Shown here: piece by piece, positions 1-4,483 of the stretch
Numbering within the stretch: the stretch's first letter is position 1
How the letters are laid out: each line of letters opens with the position of its first letter
Source: Planctomycetales bacterium
GTDB taxonomy: Bacteria > Planctomycetota > Planctomycetia > Pirellulales > Thermoguttaceae
Assembly (NCBI GenBank): GCA_007122045.1
Contig: SKJM01000162.1
Span: forward strand, 1 to 7,897
Length of the DNA: 7,897 nucleotides
Reading direction: 5' to 3'
Notes under the pieces: generated by a model
The model's input: only the letters and a program-made list of their open reading frames with translations
The model's database searches: none
Told to the model about the DNA's origin: nothing
Translations under genes and position numbers: made by a program

Positions 1-2
1 AG

Positions 3-662
3 GCCGGGGCGGAGGACCGGCTGGGCCGCGTCGAGCGACGGCTTGAGAAGGTTGAACAGCGGCTCGAAAAGGTCGAGCAGAGGCTGGACCGCGTCGAGCG
101 ACGGCTTGAGAAGGTCGAGCAGCGACTGGAACGGCTGGAAGAGGTGGTCCAGGAGTTGGTCCGGGTTCAGCTTCTGATGGAACGGCGCCTGACGAGGGTC
201 GAAGACAAATTGGGCGAGTTGGACGGCTCGGTGCTCGAAATGCAGTTCGACCGGAAGGCGCCGGCCTACTTCGGCCGTTGGCTGCGGCGTCCGCAAGTGA
301 TCGGCCACGAGCAGCTTTGGGACCGACTGGAGCCGCATCTCAGTGCGGAGGAGCGGCAGGACGCCTTGCTGATCGACTTGGTGGTCGAGGGCCGACTTCG
401 CGACGAGCCTGAGTCGGTGCTTTGCTATCTGACGGTTGAGGTTTCGTCCGTCTGCGATTGGAGCGACGTGGAGCGGGCCGCGCGGAGGGCCAGGCTGTTC
501 CGCCAGGCCGGTTTGCCGGCCCTGCCCGCCGTGGCCGGCCGGAGCATTACCGATACGGCCCTCGCCGTCGCCCAGGAGCATGGCGTCGTTGTGGTGGACG
601 ACGGCCGCGGACGGTTTTGGGACGAGGCGCTCGCCAAGTGGCCTGCCGATCCATTGCAATAG
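3..662 (+). CDS. Coiled-coil protein with C-terminal PD-(D/E)XK-like domain (5' end missing)
   Basis: The reading frame is open to the left edge, so the true start lies outside; 219 residues are visible, ending at TAG 660-662. The first ~75 visible residues are a regular heptad coiled coil with units such as LGRVERR, LEKVEQR and LDRVERR, about ten heptads with Leu/Val at the core positions. A globular domain follows. Its LLIDLVVEG strand (Asp codon 375-377) and TVEVSS strand (Glu codon 438-440) have the order and spacing of a PD-(D/E)XK nuclease fold. Next come DVERAARRARLFRQAGLPALPAVAG and a closing HGVVVVDDG strand, typical of coiled-coil/nuclease-like hypothetical proteins that I recall from planctomycetes and cyanobacteria. 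The usual lysine of E-x-K is serine here (E-V-S), so nuclease activity is doubtful; a DNA-binding or structural role is equally possible. The gene converges on the rhomboid gene with 21 bp between them. Family fold is inferred; cellular role unknown. Confidence 0.8.
   Translation, partial: AGAEDRLGRVERRLEKVEQRLEKVEQRLDRVERRLEKVEQRLERLEEVVQELVRVQLLMERRLTRVEDKLGELDGSVLEMQFDRKAPAYFGRWLRRPQVIGHEQLWDRLEPHLSAEERQDALLIDLVVEGRLRDEPESVLCYLTVEVSSVCDWSDVERAARRARLFRQAGLPALPAVAGRSITDTALAVAQEHGVVVVDDGRGRFWDEALAKWPADPLQ
26..115 (+). repeat. 63-bp tandem repeat encoding coiled-coil heptads
   Basis: A 27-bp block at 26-52 recurs identically at 89-115, an offset of 63 bp, which is 21 codons or three heptads. 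The segments encode RVERRLEKVEQRL twice. An in-frame duplication would lengthen the coiled coil by whole heptads. Such repeats are prone to copy-number change, and part of the array may lie left of the window. Confidence 0.8.
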
Positions 663-673
663 TGCATTGCAAT
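653..673. repeat. Hairpin between convergent genes
   Basis: The 8-bp self-complementary sequence ATTGCAAT occurs at 653-660 and again at 666-673, separated by AGTGC. It can fold as an 8-bp stem with a 5-base loop. It spans the stop codon of the upstream gene and lies 11 bp before the rhomboid stop, where a bidirectional terminator could sit. The stem is AT-rich and has no T tract, so terminator function is only a guess. Confidence 0.3.
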
Positions 674-683
674 CGTTCTGCCG

Positions 684-1421
684 TCACCGCCACCACAGCC
701 GCCCGGTACGGTGCACGTGTTCGAAACCCGCATGGCCGGGGAAACCGATGAGCGTGGCCAGCACCAGCATGCTGGCCACCACCGCGGCGGCGAGCCACCA
801 CGTGCGGTGTCGGGGGCTCCACAGCGCGCGGGCGTACAGCACGCCGAATCCGAAGCCGGCGCCGTGGGCGATGTTGGCCACCCGCAGGATGTTCGCATAG
901 GTCAGCACGATGCACAGGAAGAACCAGCCGAGCAGAATCTGGGACGTGTACCGGTCGCACACGGCGTACAGGTCGGGGTGCCAGCGCCGGCCCATCCAAA
1001 CGAGGCCGAACAGCCCGTACACGATACCCGAAAGCCCCACGATCATGATCGGCTGCTCGCGGTGGTAACTGCTAATGGAGTACTCGGGCATCATGGAGAC
1101 GTATCCGAGCAGGACCATCAGCCCGAACATGCGGTAGGAGCCCAGCCGCAACTCGAGCGCGATTCCGAAGAGCAGGAGCCAGTACAGATTGAAGGCGGCG
1201 TGGAGCAAGTTGGCATGCATCAGGCTGGTGGTGAACGGCCGCCACAACTCGCCCGCCCAGAGGCGAGGCAGGATGCCCAGCAGGTCGTTGTACATCGCCA
1301 CCCGTCGCATGCCGCTCTGCATGTCGTCGAGCAGGAAGGCGATTTCCAGGGCGGCGGCCGCGGCGGCCACCAGCAGGGTGGCCGGGGTCCGGTTGAAGTC
1401 GAGCTGTGGAAAGGCGGTCAT
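684..1421 (-). CDS. Rhomboid family intramembrane serine protease
   Basis: A 245-residue polytopic membrane protein that should cleave transmembrane substrates within the lipid bilayer. The GLSG motif with catalytic Ser131 begins a helix that continues IVYGLFG. The AHGAGFGFG helix carries catalytic His186, giving the Ser-His dyad of the family. Upstream, LWRPFTTSLMHANLLHAAFN matches the rhomboid L1/TM2 signature, with His69, His74 and Asn78 the conserved positions. About six to seven hydrophobic segments are visible, the first near residues 14-31 (Ala-rich). The frame remains open far upstream (to 2396) antisense to parA, but homology starts at ATG 1419-1421, the chosen start. There is no clear ribosome-binding site. 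A promoter-like pair ends 7 bases before this ATG, suggesting a leaderless transcript. No substrate is evident from the neighbours. Identification is firm; the exact N-terminus is less so. Confidence 0.93.
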   Translation of the reverse strand: MTAFPQLDFNRTPATLLVAAAAAALEIAFLLDDMQSGMRRVAMYNDLLGILPRLWAGELWRPFTTSLMHANLLHAAFNLYWLLLFGIALELRLGSYRMFGLMVLLGYVSMMPEYSISSYHREQPIMIVGLSGIVYGLFGLVWMGRRWHPDLYAVCDRYTSQILLGWFFLCIVLTYANILRVANIAHGAGFGFGVLYARALWSPRHRTWWLAAAVVASMLVLATLIGFPGHAGFEHVHRTGRLWWR

Positions 1422-1428
1422 GGGCCCC

Positions 1429-1457
1429 AGTGTAGCGGTTTGAAACCGGGGAGCCAA
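1429..1457 (-). promoter_or_regulatory. Predicted sigma70-type promoter of the rhomboid gene
   Basis: Reading the minus strand, TTGGCT (1452-1457) and TACACT (1429-1434) are separated by exactly 17 bases; each hexamer matches consensus at four of six positions. The predicted transcription start, 7 bases after the -10 hexamer, falls at 1421-1422, which is the first base of the ATG or one before it. This implies a leaderless mRNA, in keeping with the lack of a Shine-Dalgarno sequence. Confidence 0.4.
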
Positions 1458-1473
1458 CCGCCCACTGGGCGAA

Positions 1474-1554
1474 GGGGACCGTCTCCTGGAAACGGGTAAC
1501 CGTTCACGGGGGACGGTCCCCGCCGGCCGGTGAACGGTTACGGGAACGGTTACC
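1474..1554. repeat. Nested inverted and direct repeats in the rhomboid/parA divergent region
   Basis: Several repeats interlock here. GGGGACCGT (1474-1482) pairs with ACGGTCCCC (1513-1521). GTAACCGTTCAC (1496-1507) is a perfect 12-bp inverted repeat of GTGAACGGTTAC (1530-1541). GAACGGTTAC occurs directly repeated at 1532-1541 and 1544-1553. A compact palindrome GGGGACGGTCCCC sits at 1509-1521. The structure could be a dispersed REP-like element or a set of operators overlapping the -35 region of parA. Which one applies cannot be decided from a single copy. Confidence 0.65.
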
Positions 1555-1571
1555 TGCTCGGGCAATCTCGA

Positions 1572-1577
1572 TATAAT
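1572..1577 (+). promoter_or_regulatory. Perfect TATAAT -10 box of parA
   Basis: A consensus TATAAT lies six bases before the parA ATG at 1584, so the predicted transcription start is the A of the start codon (leaderless). The -35 region is weak: GTTACC at 1549-1554 (17-base spacing) matches three of six positions. It lies inside the second GAACGGTTAC repeat, so a bound factor could activate or block it. Confidence 0.5.
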
Positions 1578-1583
1578 GGTGGA

Positions 1584-2372
1584 ATGCGAACCATCGCCAT
1601 CATGAATCAGAAGGGCGGAGTGGGGAAAACCACCACCGCGGTCAACCTGGCCGCCGGCCTGGCCGCCGCCGGTCGCCGCGTGTGCCTGGTCGACCTCGAT
1701 CCGCAGGCGCACGCGACCCTCCACCTGGGGCTGGACGTCGCGGCCGGACAACCGTCCATCTACCAGGTGCTTGTGGGCGACGCGGCGTTCTCCGAGGCGT
1801 GCCGGCCGGCCGGCGAACGGCTGGTGGTGGCGGCCAGCGCGATCGACCTGGCCGCCGCGGAACTGGAACTGGCCGAACGCGACCGCCGCGAACTGGTCCT
1901 GCGCGACAAGCTGCAAGCCGATCCGCCCGACGCCGAGTACCTGCTGATCGACTGCCCGCCGTCCCTCGGGCTCCTCACCCTCAACGCCCTGGCGGCAGCC
2001 GGCGAGGTGCTCATCCCGTTGCAGCCGCAGTTTTTGGCCTTGCACGGGCTGGGAAAGCTGCTGGAGACGATCCGCGCCGTTGCGGGGCGGCTGAACCCTC
2101 GCCTGCGACTGACCGGGGTGGCCTTCTGCATGTACGACACGGGCACCCGGCTGGCCACCGAGGTCCGCCAGGACGTCGAGGCGTTCTTCCAGGCCGCCCG
2201 CGGGAGCGGTACTCCCTGGGCGAAGGCGGTCGCGTTTCGCACCCGCGTCCGACGGAACATCCGGCTGGCCGAGGCGCCGAGTTTCGGGCAGTCGATCTTC
2301 CAGTACGCGCGCACCTCGCACGGGGCGGAGGACTACCGGGCACTTGCCGAAGAGTTGCTGCGAACGCCGTAG
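1584..2372 (+). CDS. parA: ParA/Soj family ATPase
   Basis: A 262-residue cytoplasmic P-loop ATPase of the MinD/ParA class; relatives dimerise with ATP, bind DNA nonspecifically and position chromosomes, plasmids or protein complexes. The deviant Walker A motif KGGVGKTT is at residues 10-17 with signature Lys10 and catalytic Lys15. The Walker A' strand LVDLDPQAH is at 35-43, and Walker B LLIDCPP ends around Asp123. The C-terminal RRNIRLAEAPSFGQSI segment (223-238), followed by GAEDYRALAEELL, is typical of chromosomal Soj. The start at 1584 puts the MRTIAIMNQKGG strand at the N-terminus as in the family; a GTG at 1530 would add 18 residues from repeat sequence and is rejected. No parB or parS-like gene or site is visible, and the neighbours are unrelated, so this may be an orphan ParA serving a cargo other than the chromosome. 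Its stop lies one base from that of the convergent HDOD gene. Confidence 0.93.
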   Translation: MRTIAIMNQKGGVGKTTTAVNLAAGLAAAGRRVCLVDLDPQAHATLHLGLDVAAGQPSIYQVLVGDAAFSEACRPAGERLVVAASAIDLAAAELELAERDRRELVLRDKLQADPPDAEYLLIDCPPSLGLLTLNALAAAGEVLIPLQPQFLALHGLGKLLETIRAVAGRLNPRLRLTGVAFCMYDTGTRLATEVRQDVEAFFQAARGSGTPWAKAVAFRTRVRRNIRLAEAPSFGQSIFQYARTSHGAEDYRALAEELLRTP

Positions 2373-2373
2373 G

Positions 2374-3291
2374 TTACTCGGCCAAGGCCGTTTCACGCTC
2401 GAAACGCTCGACCAGCGAGCAGCCCGGCTCGGCCAGCTTCAAGACGGGCGCGAACTCGCAGAACTGCTCGTCGACCTGCCGTAGTAAGTCTGCCAGGCTC
2501 AGGGTTCCTCGGCAGGCCGACTCCTGACAGAGCAACTCCAATTGCCGGCACTCGTGCCACTCGGCGTCGGCTACGGCCGGAAGGAGGGCCGAAAGGGCGA
2601 CCGACCACCGGGCCGGGTCGGCATGGGGATCGGCCGCGAGTTGTTCGACCTCGTGATGGTGCTCGATCAGTTCCGCAAAGGCATCGGGCAGCTTCCACTG
2701 CCTGACCATCATGCCCGCTGCCTCGGCGTGGGTCCAGCCCAGCACGCGCCGTTCGAGTTCCGAGAGCCGAACCTTTCCGCCGTCCCGCGATTCGATCAGT
2801 TTCGTATACGCCTGCGCCATCTCCTTGGCCAGCAGCGGAACGGCCATGTCTTGCAGCAACCCCGCCGAAAACGCGTCTTCCGGCTCCGCGGCGCCGAGGA
2901 GTTTCGCCATGTTGCGGGCGAACAGCGCCCGCCGCAGCGAGTCCTGCCAGAGCAGCTTCAGGTCGAACGGTCCGCACTTCGGATTCGGCATCAGGCTGAA
3001 CACCGCGCTCCACAGGGCGAAGTTCTTGATCGTGCGGACGCCCACCAGCGCGAGCGCCAGCTTCACGCTCGATATCTCGTGCGAAAAGCCAAAATAGGAC
3101 GAGTTGACGAAGCGCAACACCTGCCCCGCCAGCCCCGGGTCCGACTCGATCGGCAAGGCGAACTCCGCCGGACCGTTGTCCCCGTCCTGCGAAAGTTCGA
3201 GCAGCGCGATCGCGCTTTGCGGTAAGGCGGGTAGTTGGGCTCCGGCCAGCACGCGCTCCAGGTCAACGGCAGACGACGGTACGGCAGTCAT
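2374..3291 (-). CDS. HDOD domain protein
   Basis: A 305-residue soluble protein with one HDOD domain, a catalytically degenerate relative of HD-GYP phosphodiesterases found in bacterial signalling, motility and stress proteins. Visible family features are LPALPQSAIALLEL (20-33), SDPGLAGQVLRFVNSSYFGF (50-69), the helix with ALVGVRTIKNFAL (81-93), and WKLPDAFAELIEHHHE (199-214). Where true HD enzymes have an HD pair, this protein has GLLQDMA (144-150), so metal-dependent hydrolysis is unlikely and a scaffold or regulatory role is expected. Residues ~215-305 form a helical tail with no domain I recognise. ATG 3289-3291 is preferred because the alternative TTG start near 3354 would add 21 Pro/Gly-rich residues. 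The ribosome-binding site is weak. The gene is monocistronic, facing parA head-on with one base between stops. Three 10-bp repeats lie about 115-150 bp upstream of the start. Confidence 0.88.
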   Translation of the reverse strand: MTAVPSSAVDLERVLAGAQLPALPQSAIALLELSQDGDNGPAEFALPIESDPGLAGQVLRFVNSSYFGFSHEISSVKLALALVGVRTIKNFALWSAVFSLMPNPKCGPFDLKLLWQDSLRRALFARNMAKLLGAAEPEDAFSAGLLQDMAVPLLAKEMAQAYTKLIESRDGGKVRLSELERRVLGWTHAEAAGMMVRQWKLPDAFAELIEHHHEVEQLAADPHADPARWSVALSALLPAVADAEWHECRQLELLCQESACRGTLSLADLLRQVDEQFCEFAPVLKLAEPGCSLVERFERETALAE

Positions 3292-3407
3292 GGTTCCGAA
3301 GAATCCTGCAATCGGTTCAGACGGCACCCCGGGCATCGGCCCCGGGGGCGGCAAGCGGCAAGCAACGCGTTTGCCACCTCAAGCCTAGGTCATGATCGGC
3401 TCTCAAG

Positions 3408-3437
3408 CAAACCGGTCGTAACCGGTCGTAACCGGTC
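3408..3437 (-). repeat. Three tandem 10-bp repeats upstream of the HDOD gene
   Basis: On the minus strand (the HDOD coding direction) GACCGGTTAC occurs perfectly at 3428-3437 and 3418-3427 and as an 8/10 match at 3408-3417. The period of 10 bp places copies on the same face of the helix, as for cooperative operator binding. The unit differs by one base from GAACGGTTAC, repeated upstream of parA. The function is inferred only. Confidence 0.6.
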
Positions 3438-3724
3438 GAAGGAATCGCAATCGTCAACGGGTGCGGGGGAGTGCCCGGTGCACGTCGCCCAAACGCAACG
3501 TCCCGCGACGGGCGTGTTGCCGATTCGCCACGGCGCCCGGGAGTGTCGCCGGCCCGTCGAAATGACCCATCTGCTTTCCTGGCAATCACTTACGCCATCT
3601 GCCCGCCGGCGGGCGCGGCTTGGCCCGCCGGTTGCATCGCGTTGGCGCCTGGAAAGCCGTTCGAACGTTCCCGGCCGGGGAGCGGAGCTGAATGGCGGTT
3701 GCCCTATTCTTCCAAGGCCCGTCG
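3438..3724. other. Intergenic stretch without a confident gene
   Basis: Together with 3292-3407, this forms the 433-bp divergent region between the HDOD gene and the small membrane protein gene. Long open frames cross it on both strands, but their translations are Arg/Pro/Gly-rich and show no recognisable motif, as expected from stop-poor GC-rich DNA. The only structure noted is a perfect 14-bp palindrome at 3601-3614 (GCCCGCCGGCGGGC). I found no convincing promoter for the downstream gene. Confidence 0.5.
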
Positions 3725-4069
3725 ATGCGTCTTGCCGTACCGATCGTTGCGTTGCTTCTGGTTGCAGGCTGGTTCGCGTGCATCTTCCCGGAGCCGTCCG
3801 ACCGTGGTCTTCCGCCGCGCGGCGGCGACACCCGCTGGCGACGAACCGTCGCAGGGTGGGAGCGTACGGATTCGTGGCAGCCGTCCTTGCGCCGCCGGCC
3901 ACCCGTGCCCCACCCGGCAATCGTCGCCCTGTGGCAGGTGCTGGTGGCGGCAACGATCGGCGTGGCGGCCGCCCCAGCCGAGGCAACTGGCGCCCGGCCC
4001 AGTTGGAGTCCCAGCTTTCGCCGGTCAGTGCTTCCAGCCGGCTTGAGCCGGGACGCCAACTCCCTATAG
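3725..4069 (+). CDS. Small two-helix membrane protein, unknown function
   Basis: A 114-residue predicted protein. A hydrophobic N-terminal helix (residues 3-21) leads to a hydrophilic middle containing WRRTVAGWE (38-46). A second hydrophobic segment starting HPAIVALWQVLVAATIGVAA (63-82) is followed by an Arg/Ser-rich tail. The Trp-rich WRRT-x-x-GWE core between two membrane segments resembles small hypothetical membrane proteins that I recall from planctomycetes; this is memory, not a search. AAGG at 3714-3717 lies seven bases before ATG 3725. An in-frame ATG at 3692, with GGAG four bases before it, is an alternative that would add 11 residues. The first helix has a cysteine (Cys19), but the preceding residues do not form a lipobox. 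The gene stands alone, with long spacers on both sides. The distribution of hydrophobic and tryptophan residues argues for a real gene, but a chance frame in GC-rich DNA cannot be excluded. Confidence 0.55.
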   Translation: MRLAVPIVALLLVAGWFACIFPEPSDRGLPPRGGDTRWRRTVAGWERTDSWQPSLRRRPPVPHPAIVALWQVLVAATIGVAAAPAEATGARPSWSPSFRRSVLPAGLSRDANSL

Positions 4070-4257
4070 GCCGGCCTCGCGGGTGTGCAGAAGTGGGGTG
4101 CCGCACCACCCGCTCAGCGACCTTGGGCCGCTTCTTGCCAATGCGATGGAGAAAAACGCTATTTTGGGTGGCGTATACCCATGCCCAGATGGCCATTTTC
4201 CATCAGGATACCCCCCCAAAGGAGTACAATCCGGCCTGGATTCGGCTGCGAGAAGCG

Positions 4258-4286
4258 TTGACCGATTCCCCACATGTCGGTACAGT
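4258..4286 (+). promoter_or_regulatory. Predicted sigma70-type promoter of the KaiA-like gene
   Basis: TTGACC (4258-4263) and TACAGT (4281-4286) are spaced by exactly 17 bases and match consensus at five and four of six positions. Transcription would start near 4293, about 190 bases before the start codon. Confidence 0.4.
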
Positions 4287-4433
4287 ACGCCGGAATTTCG
4301 CGCGTCCCCGCTGTAACGTTTGCCAAGTCGGCGGCGCGGGCGGCCTCGTCCACCGCATGGAAAGGGGATCGTCCCGATTCCGTGGCCGCGATGGTAGGAC
4401 GACCGGCTGAGTTCCCGCGAGGGCGCCGAAGTG

Positions 4434-4447
4434 GGGGGATAACCCCC
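4434..4447 (+). repeat. GGGGG-ATAA-CCCCC hairpin in the leader
   Basis: Five G residues, the tetraloop ATAA and five C residues form a compact stem-loop that ends 36 bases before the chosen ATG and 23 bases before the Shine-Dalgarno sequence. It could influence translation or mRNA stability; no riboswitch class is recognised. Confidence 0.35.
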
Positions 4448-4483
4448 GTAAACGGTCATTTCCCGCCCATGGAAGGGCTCCGT

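Larger units (their letters stand above)
4070..4483. other. Intergenic/leader region upstream of the KaiA-like gene
   Basis: No gene is supported here. Open frames exist in several registers, including an in-frame extension of the downstream gene to 4274, but they encode low-complexity Ala/Arg/Pro sequence with no family resemblance. The region is less GC-rich between about 4140 and 4240 than its surroundings. It holds a promoter-like pair (4258-4286) and a small GC hairpin (4434-4447). A 10-bp palindrome AGGCCGGCCT lies over the upstream stop codon (4068-4077). If the promoter is used, the mRNA would have a leader of about 190 bases. Confidence 0.45.

Noticed and set aside
1530..1583. GTG start extending ParA by 18 residues
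   Set aside because: The extra residues come from the GAACGGTTAC repeats, and the TATAAT box lies within them. ParA homology begins with the ATG at 1584.
1422..2396. Upstream part of a 570-residue minus-strand open frame continuing into the rhomboid gene
   Set aside because: It lies antisense to the clearly coding parA gene, its translation is Arg/Gly/Gln-rich without family motifs, and rhomboid homology begins only at 1421.
3601..3614. 14-bp GC palindrome as a terminator
   Set aside because: It has no loop or T tract and no gene ends near it; it is probably chance in GC-rich sequence.
4364..4375. GGGGATCGTCCC as a second copy of the GGGGACGGTCCCC palindrome
   Set aside because: The match is imperfect and short, without the flanking repeats seen near 1500.
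3235..4410. Long open frames of 268-391 residues on both strands between 3235 and 4410
   Set aside because: Compositions are Arg/Pro/Gly/Ser-rich with no recognisable motif, they overlap one another and the HDOD start, and look like stop-poor GC-rich DNA.
4274..4483. N-terminal extension of the KaiA-like protein to ATG 4274
   Set aside because: The added residues are low-complexity with no domain, the 4274 start lies upstream of the predicted transcription start near 4293, and a good Shine-Dalgarno sequence precedes ATG 4484.
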